Shown piece after piece: positions 36,312-44,997 of a stretch of 64,000 nt of DNA; position 1 is the stretch's first letter; each line of letters starts with the position of its first letter. The position numbers and the translations under genes were made by a program. The stretch comes from Mycolicibacterium thermoresistibile (GTDB taxonomy: Bacteria; Actinomycetota; Actinomycetes; Mycobacteriales; Mycobacteriaceae), in contig NZ_LT906483.1 of NCBI RefSeq assembly GCF_900187065.1, forward strand, positions 62,001 through 126,000. Direction: 5' to 3'. The notes beneath the pieces were generated by a model. That model was not told where the DNA came from, did no database searches, and saw nothing but the letters and a program-made list of their open reading frames with translations.

Positions 36312-36461
36312 GGGCGTACCTTCCCGAACCAGCGCGCCAACGCCGGCTCATGATCGGACCTACTGACATTCAGATCATCCTCGGGAAGGTGCGCCCACTT
36401 TCACGCCCCCACCCCGAGGCTCATCCACAGGTTCTGATCATTGCTCCTCAACTGGGGTAAG

Positions 36462-36482
36462 ACCCGAGTTGGGCCAATTTAG
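36462..36482 (-). repeat. 21-bp IS1634-type end sequence, inverted copy left of IS1380 B
   Basis: The reverse complement of the sequence beginning CTAAATTGGCCC that ends the IS1634-type remnant at 23620-23640. Here it abuts the element directly. Confidence 0.8.
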
Positions 36483-38177
36483 CCTCGATTTTGCATCGAG
36501 TTGACGCGGAGTTGCTTTGAACGCTGGTTGTGTTGCTGGGGCGGTTTTTTTGGTATGAGGGCATGATCGGTCGTCCCGTGTCGCCGGGTGGGGCGGGCTT
36601 TCCCAGGGCCTGTGGTTCTTTCGTGATCGGTGGTCAAGGGGGCTGGCGGTTATCCGAAGGCGGTGCGCAGGTGTTGCCAGGCGGTGACGATCGCTGCGGC
36701 CCATCGCCAGGTGGCGTCGATGCGTAGCCGTAGTTGGCGGGCGCCGCGGGTGATGCGGGCGGCGACGTGCAGGACGCGGTAGCGGAAAGTGTTGATCTCG
36801 GCGCGGGCCAGCCCGGGCTGGTTGCGGAAGCCGATGAGTCTGGTCCAGGTGACCAGGTCGGCGGCGGCCAGCACGATTTCCAGCCAGGCGGCGTTGGCCC
36901 AAAACGAGTGACACGGCAGGTTGCGCAGGCCGGTGGCTTTGAGTTCGCGGATGCGGTCTTCGACGCGGGCGTGCTGGCGATGACGTAGCTCCAGGCCGGC
37001 GACTTGCCCGGGCACCACGCCGTGGGGTGTGTCGGTGATGAACGCGGTGACGCGCATCCCGTCGGCGTCGGTGAACCGTAACTGTGCACCCGGATGGGGG
37101 CGCTCCTTGCGCAGGATCAGTCGGGTGCCGGGCGGCCAGCTCTCGAGGTTGACCAGGTCGGTGGCCTCGGCGACCCAGGCCCCGTCGCGGATTCCGCCGC
37201 GGGTGTCGATGGCCGGATACCAGCATGAACCGAGGTTGAGGGTGTCCACGGCGTCCTGGACGCGAACGTCGACGGGGTAGCCGAACGAGAACCCCACCCC
37301 GGCAGTGCGGCAGGCCTCGGCGAACTTATGGGTGGCCCCGGCGGTGTCGCAGCGCACCAACACCTTCGGCTTATCGGGGTCGCCGGGTTGATCGGGGTCG
37401 GGCTGCCACGCTGGGGGCAGCGCGGCCAGGGCCTGCTCCAGGACAATGATGTGATCGCTGGCGGTGTTGGCACCGGCGTTGCTGGTGCGCAACAGCCCGC
37501 CCAGAGCTTCCCCACCGGCGATCTCCGGGCGGTCCAAAAACGCCAGCAGCGGATGGTGGCCGAACGTCTTCTTCCAGGTCGGCGTGGCGCCGGCTTTGTT
37601 GTCGGAGTGATCGATGACCAGGGTCGCATCGAGGTCGATGTGCAACCAGTCCTGATCAGCGGGGGCCGCTGCGGCGTCCCAGGCCGCCGCTCGCGCGGCG
37701 GCCCGCGCGGCCCGCACCGCGGGCAGGTGGGCGGCGTCGATGCGCTCATCGACCAGCCGCCACATCGTCGTCGTCGACGCCGCGGCACCGAACACATGCT
37801 CACGATCGCCGCACAGCTGGCCGACCCCGTCGATGCAGTCCGCCCCGTCGGCGACCGCGGCGGCCAGATCAGCGAAGACATCACCGGGGGCGTAAACCCA
37901 CGGGCCCCGGTAGGTGTCGGCCAAAGCTACGGTGACCTGCGTTGATAGGCCCGTGCGGTCGGCGAGTTCACGCACCATGCCCATCCCGGCGTGCGACACG
38001 ACGCCGTGGCCGTCGGCTGAGACTTTCACCCGTGGTGCGACCGCGATATTCTTCACCTGCGAGGTGCCTTTCCGTGGGAACGATCCGAACCTTAGACAAG
38101 TCCGATTATTCCTTACAGGACAGGCACTTTCGCTTATCTACACGCCATCAAGGGCAACATTCCACGAAAAATCCGGG
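36483..38177 (-). mobile_element. IS1380-family element, copy B (inverted)
   Basis: 1695 bp, the same ends as copy A in reverse orientation. It lacks a direct target duplication: the left flank is TTAG and the right flank CTAA, inside inverted 21-bp copies of the IS1634-type end sequence (36462-36482 and 38178-38198). This arrangement points to recombination after insertion. Confidence 0.92.
36650..38056 (-). CDS. IS1380-family transposase, copy B
   Basis: 468 aa, intact, identical to copy A (26462-27868) except RIDATWRW for RIDTTWRW as far as can be read. Its near identity implies recent duplication or gene conversion. Confidence 0.93.
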   Translation of the reverse strand: MKNIAVAPRVKVSADGHGVVSHAGMGMVRELADRTGLSTQVTVALADTYRGPWVYAPGDVFADLAAAVADGADCIDGVGQLCGDREHVFGAAASTTTMWRLVDERIDAAHLPAVRAARAAARAAAWDAAAAPADQDWLHIDLDATLVIDHSDNKAGATPTWKKTFGHHPLLAFLDRPEIAGGEALGGLLRTSNAGANTASDHIIVLEQALAALPPAWQPDPDQPGDPDKPKVLVRCDTAGATHKFAEACRTAGVGFSFGYPVDVRVQDAVDTLNLGSCWYPAIDTRGGIRDGAWVAEATDLVNLESWPPGTRLILRKERPHPGAQLRFTDADGMRVTAFITDTPHGVVPGQVAGLELRHRQHARVEDRIRELKATGLRNLPCHSFWANAAWLEIVLAAADLVTWTRLIGFRNQPGLARAEINTFRYRVLHVAARITRGARQLRLRIDATWRWAAAIVTAWQHLRTAFG

Positions 38178-38198
38178 CTAAATTGGCCCAACTCGGGT
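38178..38198 (+). repeat. 21-bp IS1634-type end sequence right of IS1380 B
   Basis: The direct copy of the sequence at 23620-23640, facing the copy at 36462-36482, so the two form a perfect inverted pair around IS1380 copy B. Confidence 0.8.
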
Positions 38199-38294
38199 TT
38201 CAACACCTGCTGTGGTCTACGTCAGCGGGCGTCCTACCTGGGGCGGCGAGCTCGAGCGGGCGGGGCGTGATCTTGTTGACACCCGGTGTTCGGC

Positions 38295-38316
38295 GTTGCT
38301 GAGGTCCGGTAGCATC
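38295..38316 (+). promoter_or_regulatory. Shared upstream motif, copy 3 (espH-like gene 2)
   Basis: GTTGCT (38295-38300) and TCCGGTAGCAT (38305-38315), with the same spacing as copy 1, followed by GGACAATTCACGA (copy 1 has GGACAATTTACGA). The stretch from here to the start codon is largely conserved between the two espH-like genes, including ATGCGCGGGCGTCAG and GTTGGGGGATAC. Confidence 0.5.
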
Positions 38317-38441
38317 GGCTGGACAATTCACGAGTCGGGCGGTTCGCGTACCCCGGGTGTGCAGGGCCTTCGGATGCGCGGGCGTCAGCCGGTTGGCCTG
38401 CCGCAGCGTCGCCCTGCGCTGACTTCGTTGGGGGATACGCG

Positions 38442-39017
38442 ATGATGTCGCCGTGCGATCCGGACGACGAGTGGGACGGTGATGACGCGCCCGCGGTCGA
38501 CTTCGGGGATTACGGCGCCCCGGAGGACACGGGTGTGGCGGGTGATGACCTGGCCGCCGCGCTCGATTTTTCAGCGCCGGTTGCGGACGACGCCGTCGAC
38601 GGTCCGTTGTTCGTCTCCGCCCCGGAACCCGAACCCGACTCGGGTTATGTCGAACCCGGCGAGCCGCAAGAGCACGCCGAAGATCTCGGACCGCTGTTCT
38701 CGGTGACCAATTCACCGGGGACACTGACGGTCACCGCCTATCTCGACGGCGGTATCCAGAGTGTCGAGATCTCCCCGAGCCTGACCGGTATGACCGAAGC
38801 CGAACTGGCGCGGGAACTGTTGGCGATGGCCAAGGTCGCATCGGTGAAAGCCCGTGCCGGCCAATACGAATTCCTTTTGGAGACGACGCCCGAGGTGGCG
38901 GGGGAGCGCGAGTTCCTCGGCGAGTTCCTGCAGCACGGGGTCGGATTGCCGACGCCGGCCCAGGCAGCCCAGGTCGAGGCCGAGTTCGTGCAGCGGTATC
39001 TGCGAGACGATGGCTGA
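38442..39017 (+). CDS. EspH/EspD-family protein 2 (DUF2694), putative chaperone
   Basis: 191 aa, paralogue of the protein at 15676. Acidic N-terminus with LDFSAP, then LFSVTNSPGTLTVTAYLDGG, KARAGQYEFLLET and EFLQHGVGLPTPAQAAQVEA. The C-terminal ~110 residues are nearly identical to copy 1; differences concentrate in the acidic N-terminus. Here it is followed directly (25 bp) by two Cys-rich membrane-protein genes rather than an espJ-like gene, so a deletion may have removed espJ. Confidence 0.8.
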   Translation: MMSPCDPDDEWDGDDAPAVDFGDYGAPEDTGVAGDDLAAALDFSAPVADDAVDGPLFVSAPEPEPDSGYVEPGEPQEHAEDLGPLFSVTNSPGTLTVTAYLDGGIQSVEISPSLTGMTEAELARELLAMAKVASVKARAGQYEFLLETTPEVAGEREFLGEFLQHGVGLPTPAQAAQVEAEFVQRYLRDDG

Positions 39018-39042
39018 GTTCCGCATCCGGTGAGGTGAATCA

Positions 39043-40149
39043 ATGAACTATCCGCCGCCCAGCGGTCATCCCGGTTCGGGACAGCCGTGGCCACCGCAGG
39101 GACCGTGGCAGCCGGAAGGCCAGTGGTATGCACCACCGCCCAAGGGTGGGGCCGGATGGAAGTGGGTGCTGGGTGCGGTGGCCCTGCTGGCGATTGTTGG
39201 TGTGACCGTCGTCGTGACGGTTGCTGTGATCGGAGAGGACGAAGAAAGCGGTGCACCATCTGCATCGTCGCCGAGGACGAGCAGTGAGCCCACGTCCGAT
39301 GTGGCTAGTGCGAACGACACTGGGCCGGTCGCAATCATCACCGAGGAGCCGACCTGTGCGCCGGTGCGGCCGATCCTGATTGTATTTTCGGACGCACAGC
39401 AGAACGGCTGGGATCGGCGAGACGCGTCAATCCCCGCGTCGGGATGGACACACGAGGTGCGGGTTCAATACGAGGAGGTCGGAGACGCGATGCGTGAGAC
39501 CGCCGACCGCCTGGTTCCGATGGTCAAACTCACGCCCCACCGTGTAGTCCGAGAACTGTATGAGCAGATGATCGCGTACTTGCGTGCGTACGCCCAGGCG
39601 ATTCCGCGGTACAGGCCGGCAGATGACTTCTTGGCCAGATCAGGAAATGCCGCCGCGGATGCGATTTCCAACATCTGCAAATCGATCGAGTATGGTGCTG
39701 CGGCGGCGCGTGCCCGAATGGTGACGCCGTTGGCTGCTCCGGAGGTACTTGCGCCGGTTGGCGATATCGCAAATCCACAACGTCTCCTGACCGAGATCGA
39801 TCCGGTGTGTGCCGAATGGGCCGATGCTGTGTCCGAGTTTCAACGCGATGCGGCAGCGTGGGGGACAACATCCCCTGATATTCCGGCCAGCCAGTGGTCG
39901 TCGGAACAGAGGGCCCTCAACGATCAGGTTATGCCGGTGATGCAGACGTTCGCAGATCGGCTCGTTGCCCTAGGGCAACGCACTTCGAACCCCACGTTAC
40001 GTGACTTCGCGGAGCTGTCAGCGCTTTATCGCTCAGCCTACATAGAGGCAATTCCGACCTACATGCCTGCCGACCAATATCTGACGGCAGCATCAATCCG
40101 CATAGCGGGTGTTGTGAATGCCGCCTGCAAGGCACTGACCAATAACTAA
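39043..40149 (+). CDS. Proline-rich four-Cys membrane protein, copy 3
   Basis: 368 aa. Pro/Gly/Trp-rich tail (GSGQPWPPQGPWQPEG), membrane helix (WVLGAVALLAIVGVTVVVTVAVIG read from KWVLGA; about residues 45-67), outer domain with PTCAPV, NICKSI, PVCAEW and NAACKAL. Intact, close to copies 1 and 4. GAGGTG ribosome site. A second complete copy follows in tandem with no espK-like gene between them. Confidence 0.82.
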   Translation: MNYPPPSGHPGSGQPWPPQGPWQPEGQWYAPPPKGGAGWKWVLGAVALLAIVGVTVVVTVAVIGEDEESGAPSASSPRTSSEPTSDVASANDTGPVAIITEEPTCAPVRPILIVFSDAQQNGWDRRDASIPASGWTHEVRVQYEEVGDAMRETADRLVPMVKLTPHRVVRELYEQMIAYLRAYAQAIPRYRPADDFLARSGNAAADAISNICKSIEYGAAAARARMVTPLAAPEVLAPVGDIANPQRLLTEIDPVCAEWADAVSEFQRDAAAWGTTSPDIPASQWSSEQRALNDQVMPVMQTFADRLVALGQRTSNPTLRDFAELSALYRSAYIEAIPTYMPADQYLTAASIRIAGVVNAACKALTNN

Positions 40150-40282
40150 CTAGTACCCGTACGGGCACAGGAGGGACTGCTCGCTTTGGAATGCAGCATA
40201 ACCAAACCGGACGCGGGACCCATCCCATGGCTTGAGGAAATCCCATGATTCGTAATCCAGTTCATCGTGCGGCGGTTCTCCG

Positions 40283-41413
40283 ATGAATCAACCTTGTCCT
40301 CACCAGGATGACCAGTATCATCCGTCAGCCGTCGTTGGGCCGTCCACGCCGCCAGTGCAACAATTGCACCATCAATTGCCGCCGGGGAGTTGGCCACCGT
40401 CAACACCGAAAGAAGGGAAGGCGTGGAAATGGTTACTTGGCGGCGTGGCAGTCTTGGCGGTTATTGGTGTCACGGTTGCCGTAACGGTAGCAGTGGTAGG
40501 TGAAGGTAAAGGTAGTGACAGCCCTCCTGCAGCTTCGATCTCCGAAACCGACAGCGCGGGTTCGGATATTGCCAGTGCCAACGACACGGGCGCGATCACA
40601 ATCATCACCGAAGAACCAACCTGTGCACCCTTAGCGCCCATAATGACTGCGCTCGCAGATGCTCAGAAGAACGGTTGGACAGAACGTGACCCCTCAATCC
40701 CCGCGCATGCTTGGCCTACGGAAGTAAGGCGTCAATATGAATCCGTTGGCGTGGCGATGCGGAAGGCAGCCGACCAGTTGGTGCCGTTAGCCCGTGCCAC
40801 ACCTCATCGAGTGATCCGAGAGCTCTACGAACAATCGATTGCATATTTGCGTGCATATGCCGACTCTATACCCACCTACAGCCCTCGCGATAACAGTCTT
40901 ATTCGTGCAGCGAGTTCTGCCGCGAACGCAATCACGAATATTTGTTCCGCAATAGACTACGGAGCAGCTGCAGCGCGGGCACCGTTGGTCAAACCGCTGC
41001 CAGCGCCGAGCCAGCTCCCACCCGTTGGTGACTTGGAGAATCCCCAGCGGTTTCTGACGAGACCGAACCCTGTCTGCAGAGAATGGGCGGATGCTATAGC
41101 GGGATTTCAACGTGACGCTGCAGCATGGGGAAATACTTCCCCGAACATCCCGGTGGGGCAGTGGTCGGCGGAGCAACGTGCGGTCAATGACGAAGTGATA
41201 CCGGTGATGAAACGGTTCGCTAACCAAGCGATAGCGCTGGGAAAGCGTAGCGACAATACGGTATTGCAAGATTTCGCCGCATTAACCGCTGTATACCGTC
41301 TCGCGTATGTTGAGGCGGTACCGACTTACATGCCAGATGACAAGTACCTGATAAACGCTTCGGTTCTAGCAAGCGGCGTAGTGGAAATGGCATGCGAGGC
41401 AGTCGAGGGGTGA
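40283..41413 (+). CDS. Proline-rich four-Cys membrane protein, copy 4 (tandem)
   Basis: 376 aa. The N-terminal tail differs (MNQPCPHQDDQYHPS, with an extra Cys and His residues), then the usual helix and outer domain with PTCAPL, NICSAI, PVCREW and EMACEAV. It lies 133 bp after copy 3, so two complete copies are in tandem; an espK-like fragment follows. Base composition is AT-richer than the core genes. Confidence 0.82.
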   Translation: MNQPCPHQDDQYHPSAVVGPSTPPVQQLHHQLPPGSWPPSTPKEGKAWKWLLGGVAVLAVIGVTVAVTVAVVGEGKGSDSPPAASISETDSAGSDIASANDTGAITIITEEPTCAPLAPIMTALADAQKNGWTERDPSIPAHAWPTEVRRQYESVGVAMRKAADQLVPLARATPHRVIRELYEQSIAYLRAYADSIPTYSPRDNSLIRAASSAANAITNICSAIDYGAAAARAPLVKPLPAPSQLPPVGDLENPQRFLTRPNPVCREWADAIAGFQRDAAAWGNTSPNIPVGQWSAEQRAVNDEVIPVMKRFANQAIALGKRSDNTVLQDFAALTAVYRLAYVEAVPTYMPDDKYLINASVLASGVVEMACEAVEG

Positions 41414-41462
41414 AACGACATGCTTGTCAAGGTGGTTCGCTACTGATTCGTCTTGAAATGGT

Positions 41463-41570
41463 TTGGTGGTTGATCGCGACGGCGGCGAGTACGGTGGCGA
41501 TACGGTCACGGGCTCAGCTTGGGTGAACGTGAACGAAGACGTCATCGCGGATGCGAAAGATAAGTTCAAA
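41463..41570 (+). pseudogene. N-terminal remnant of an espK-like gene
   Basis: VVDRDGGEYGGDTVTGSAWV, then NVNEDVIADAKDKFK, matches the first ~35 residues of the EspK-like proteins (ERDDSEYGGQTVAGPAWVNV at 19832). The match ends abruptly at 41570, where DNA from a different gene of the module begins. Confidence 0.82.
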
Positions 41571-41645
41571 ACATGCCACCGCAGGGACCGTGGTAGCCGG
41601 AGGGCCAGTCGACAGGCACCTCCGCTCAAGCGGGGAAACGGCTGG
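41571..41645 (+). pseudogene. Fragment of a Cys-rich membrane-protein gene fused to the espK remnant
   Basis: CCACCGCAGGGACCGTGG and the following ~55 bases match the Pro-rich coding segment of copy 3 (39091-39160), with an internal stop (TAG). The join with the espK-like fragment is a recombination scar between two different genes of the module. Confidence 0.7.
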
Positions 41646-41752
41646 ATTGATCGACGAAGTGTGCCAGGCAGTGCAAGCATGTGGCTTCGAGCCTAAAAGC
41701 GGACCGGCTTGCGTCATGCCCTGAGGTTCCCCAGGAAAAGTGGACACGGTTA

Positions 41753-41783
41753 GCTTGGTTTCTGACGTGTCTGTGTGGCGATC
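41753..41783 (-). pseudogene. C-terminal end of the IS3 orfB, separated from the rest
   Basis: Reads EIATQTRQKPS and a stop on the minus strand. Joined to 43559 onward it restores SPIDFEIATQTRQKPS, so the true orfB 3' end lies on the far side of the IS1634-type element. Confidence 0.85.
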
Positions 41784-41788
41784 TCGAA

Positions 41789-43553
41789 CCTGAGTTTGGA
41801 CACCTCGGCAGATTCTCGGAGTTGATACTCGTTTGACCTGCGGTGTTTGTCTTTCGGGTGGGTGTTTTGGGGTACTAACCGGGTAGGTTCGTGCGGTGGC
41901 GTACGTGCGGAAAGTGCGCACTGCCTCGGGCGCGGTGGCGGTGCAGGTGGCCCGCAAAGACCGGGGTCGAGTGGTGATCCTGGCTCATCTGGGATCAGCG
42001 CATACCGATGCTGAGCTGGGCATTCTGCTCGAGCAAGCGAGGGAAATGGTGGTCGGCGGCCAGGCGGCGCTGGATTTCGAGGTGGCTGCCCGCGCCCAAT
42101 CGATGGCCGATGTGGCCGATTTCCGTGCGCAGGCGTTGATCCCCGAGCGAGCCACACCGGCGGTCGCGGCGCCGGTGGTGCCGCCCGGGCGTACCGTCGG
42201 GGCCAGCTCGCGGCTGCTCTACGACGTCCTGGGCCACGTCTATGACTGGCTCGGCTTCGATGCCGTCGGCGACGCGGTGTTCCGCGATTTGGTGATCTCC
42301 CGGATCGTGGAGCCAACCAGCAAGCTCGACGCCTCACGAGTGCTGGCAGATCTTGGGGCTCGGTTGGTGTCCTACAAGACCATCGACCGCCATGCCCGCA
42401 AGATCCACTCCAGCGGTCACCGCGACACGATCGCCGAGAAGTGCTTCGCCTACGCTTCGGACTGCGGTGGACTGTCGCTGATTTTGTACGACGTGACCAC
42501 CCTGTATTTCGAAGCGGAATCCGAGGATTCGCTGCGCAAGGTCGGCTATTCCAAAGAGCGCCGAGTCGACCCTCAAATTGTGGTCGGACTGCTGGTCGAC
42601 CGGACCGGATTTCCCTTGGAGATCGGCTGTTTCGAGGGCAACACCGCTGAGACCACCACGATCGTGCCGATCATCACCAGCTTTCTGGCCCGCCACCATC
42701 TGCAGGGCACACCGATGGTGGTGGCCGCCGACGCAGGCATGCTCTCGCAGACCAACCTCGCCGCGGTGGATGAGGTGAACCTGTCGTTCATCGTCGGCTC
42801 GCGGGTCACCAAGGCTCCCGGCGATCTGGAATCCCACTTCCATTGGAACGGCGATCTTTTCACCGACGGCCAGGTCATCGACACCGTGACTCCCCGGCAC
42901 GGCAACACCCGCGTCAACGACACCAAATTGCGTACCGAACCGGTCTGGAACCCCGACCGCGATACCGGGGCGTGGCGGGCGATCTGGGCGTATTCGGCCA
43001 AACGGGCCCGCCGCGACCAGAAGACTCTGGCCGCCCAGGAAGCCCGGGCCCGGGCGATCATCTCCGGCGAGAAGAAGGCCAAGACAGCACGATTCGTCAC
43101 GACCCGCGGCGATGAACGCACTCTCGACGAAGCCAGCCTGGCCCGTGCCCAATCCCTGGTCGGGCTCAAGGGCTACGTGACCAACGTCCCGGCATCGGTG
43201 ATGCCCGCTGGCGAGGTCATCGCGAAGTATCACGACCTGTGGCACGTCGAGAAGTCGTTTCGGATGTCCAAAACCGACCTTGATGCCCGGCCCATGTTCA
43301 ACCGCATGCGCGATGCCATCGAAGCGCATCTGACCATCGTGTTCGCCGCGCTGGCCGTCTCCCACGCCATCCAATCGCGCACCGGACTATCCATCGCCAA
43401 AGTCGTCAAGACACTGCGGCCGCTGCGCTCGGCGACCATCAACATCAACGGCGCCACGCAGACCTTCCCACCAGAGATCCCCGACACCGAGCGCAAAATC
43501 CTCACCGACCTCGGCTTCAAACCTGGGTACTAAGCAAAATGTCCAAACTCAGG
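41789..43553 (+). mobile_element. IS1634-type element nested in IS3
   Basis: 1765 bp. Ends CCTGAGTTTGGACA and TGTCCAAACTCAGG form perfect 14-bp inverted repeats. The target duplication TCGAA flanks it (41784-41788 and 43554-43558). One intact transposase gene. Confidence 0.95.
41896..43533 (+). CDS. IS1634-family (IS1549-like) transposase
   Basis: 545 aa. DDE residues lie in SLILYDVTTLYFEAESED, TPMVVAADAGMLSQTN and KYHDLWHVEKSFRMSKTDLD. Intact; the C-terminal segment is homologous to the remnant at 23404-23620, which derives from a related but different element. The start codon is GTG. Confidence 0.93.
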   Translation: MAYVRKVRTASGAVAVQVARKDRGRVVILAHLGSAHTDAELGILLEQAREMVVGGQAALDFEVAARAQSMADVADFRAQALIPERATPAVAAPVVPPGRTVGASSRLLYDVLGHVYDWLGFDAVGDAVFRDLVISRIVEPTSKLDASRVLADLGARLVSYKTIDRHARKIHSSGHRDTIAEKCFAYASDCGGLSLILYDVTTLYFEAESEDSLRKVGYSKERRVDPQIVVGLLVDRTGFPLEIGCFEGNTAETTTIVPIITSFLARHHLQGTPMVVAADAGMLSQTNLAAVDEVNLSFIVGSRVTKAPGDLESHFHWNGDLFTDGQVIDTVTPRHGNTRVNDTKLRTEPVWNPDRDTGAWRAIWAYSAKRARRDQKTLAAQEARARAIISGEKKAKTARFVTTRGDERTLDEASLARAQSLVGLKGYVTNVPASVMPAGEVIAKYHDLWHVEKSFRMSKTDLDARPMFNRMRDAIEAHLTIVFAALAVSHAIQSRTGLSIAKVVKTLRPLRSATININGATQTFPPEIPDTERKILTDLGFKPGY

Positions 43554-44413
43554 TCGAAGTCGATGGGTGAGATCATCCCCAATGAACTGTGTCGCCTTTC
43601 ATGGTTGTAAAATCTGATGTAATTGTCAAGTCCCGCAGTGAGATTCGCGTACGTTGTGAACGCATGGCGTTTGTAATACTCGTGCTTAACCGTCGACCAG
43701 AGCGATTCGGAGCCGGCGTTGTCCCAGCAAATCCCGGTCGCCCCCATGGAGCGGAGCAAGCCATGCCGGGTGCAGGCCTGGGCCATGTCGTAGCTGGTGA
43801 ACTGACTGCCGCGATCTGAATGCATGACGGTGCCGGCGACGTGGCCGGCGCGGGTGAAGACCGCCGCATCGACGGCGGCCTCGACCAGTTCGGTGCGCAT
43901 GTGATCGGCCAGCGACCACCCCAGCACCCGCCGAGAATGCTCATCGCGGATCGCACACAGATACGCATCCCCTTCGCCGCAGGTCAGATAGGTGATATCG
44001 GAAGTCCATACCGCGTCAAGGCGGCCCTGATCAAAGGCTCGACCGACCCGGTCCGGCGGAAAGGATGCCGTCGGGTCGACCTGGGTGGTCTTGACCTTGA
44101 ACGTGCGAGGGCTGATGCCCTCGATACCCATCTCGGCCATGATCTTGGCGACCGTGTTCTCCGAGACTCCGACACCCTCGGCATGCAGGTCGGCAGTGAT
44201 GCGTGGCGACCCATACGTGCGACCAGAGGCCTGCCAATGCGCGAGGATCTTCACCTCCAGATCGCGGCGCCATTGCTGCCGTGGCGAGAGCTCGACGCGG
44301 CGTTGCCGTGCTGCCCACGCGTAATACCCGGATCGCGACACACCGAGCAACTCGGCCAGCTTCGACACGTCGTGGTGGGCGCACTCCGCGGCAATGAGCT
44401 CGAACCGGCTCAC
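43517..44413 (-). pseudogene. IS3-family transposase OrfB, 3' end displaced
   Basis: Integrase-core transposase with DAVWTSDITYLTCGEGDAYL, TVMHSDRGSQFTSYDMAQAC and WDNAGSESLWSTVKHEYY (DDE residues present). The last ~11 native residues are replaced by sequence from the IS1634-type element (LSLDILLSTQV). Because the catalytic core is complete, activity may be retained. The start overlaps orfA by 4 bp. Confidence 0.88.
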
Positions 44414-44727
44414 CGGTGTTGCTGTGCCGCAAAGTACGCCGACACTTTTTTCAGGAACGTGATGTCACGGTCCTTCTCGGCGACCTCGGCGCGTAGCCGC
44501 ACCAACTCGGCGCGCTCGGTCGCAGTCAGATCCCCGTCAGGGGGCACCCTGCGCGCGTCAGCGGCGGCGCCGTCCCGAATCCTTTCGCCAGCAACCCATT
44601 TACGCAACAGGTTCTCGTGCACATTCAACTCGCGAGCGACCTCGACGACCGAGCGGCCACCATCAATCACCCGCCGAGCAGCCTCCACCTTGAACTCCGA
44701 CGTAAACGACCGGCGAGTCCGAGACAT
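44410..44727 (-). CDS. IS3-family OrfA (helix-turn-helix)
   Basis: 105 aa. SRTRRSFTSEFKVEAARRV and SVVEVARELNVHENLLRKWV give the HTH of IS3 OrfA proteins, followed by a leucine-zipper-like segment (LVRLRAEVAEKDRDITFLKK). The stop overlaps the orfB start (ATGA). Confidence 0.92.
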   Translation of the reverse strand: MSRTRRSFTSEFKVEAARRVIDGGRSVVEVARELNVHENLLRKWVAGERIRDGAAADARRVPPDGDLTATERAELVRLRAEVAEKDRDITFLKKVSAYFAAQQHR

Positions 44728-44894
44728 CCCGACATCCTTCCAGCAGGGGCCCGTGCCCCGCTATCTCAGGTGTCCACTCAAACTGGGGAGGCTCACCCGA
44801 TCTGTTGTCGGGGAGTGACTGGGTTCGGTCAGAGGTGGCTGTCGGGGCCGTGTTGCGCACCAACGGTGGCCGACGAATTTGTGTTCTGACCGAC

Positions 44895-44916
44895 GTTGCT
44901 GGTCGGGTAGCATTCG
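44895..44916 (+). promoter_or_regulatory. Shared upstream motif, copy 4 (espJ-like gene 2)
   Basis: GTTGCT (44895-44900) and CGGGTAGCATTCG (44904-44916), followed by GGCGGGTCCTTGG, a second stretch shared with copy 5 (GGCGGGTCTTTGA). It lies ~82 bp before the ATG at 44998. Confidence 0.5.
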
Positions 44917-44997
44917 CAGAAAGCTGGCGGGTCCTTGGCGTGCGCGTGGAGGCCCCCGCGTCAGCACATCTTGCACAACTGACGAGGGGAATCAGGG

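Larger units (their letters stand above)
33462..36446 (-). mobile_element. IS256-family element (outer), interrupted by a related IS256
   Basis: Terminal repeats: GAGGAATTGTCAAGACCTG at the left and, in reverse, GAGCAATGATCAGAACCTG at the right. The transposase gene is cut in two by a close relative (34139-35629). No direct target duplication is seen at the outer ends (GCTTGAGAG against CTCAACTGG), which suggests later recombination or deletion on one side. Confidence 0.85.
41722..44795 (-). mobile_element. IS3-family element, interrupted by an IS1634-type element
   Basis: Imperfect inverted ends: TGAGGTTCCCCAGGAAAAG (41722) and, in reverse, TGAGCCTCCCCAGTTTGAG (44795), both running into TGGACAC. 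A 3-bp target duplication CCC flanks it (41719-41721 and 44796-44798). About 1304 bp once the inner element and its duplication are removed. The orfB C-terminus is displaced by the nested insertion. Confidence 0.9.

Noticed and set aside
26341..38177. Composite transposon bounded by the two IS1380 copies
   Set aside because: Only copy A has a target duplication and it is its own; there is no duplication shared by the outer ends, so movement of the whole 11.8-kb unit is not supported.
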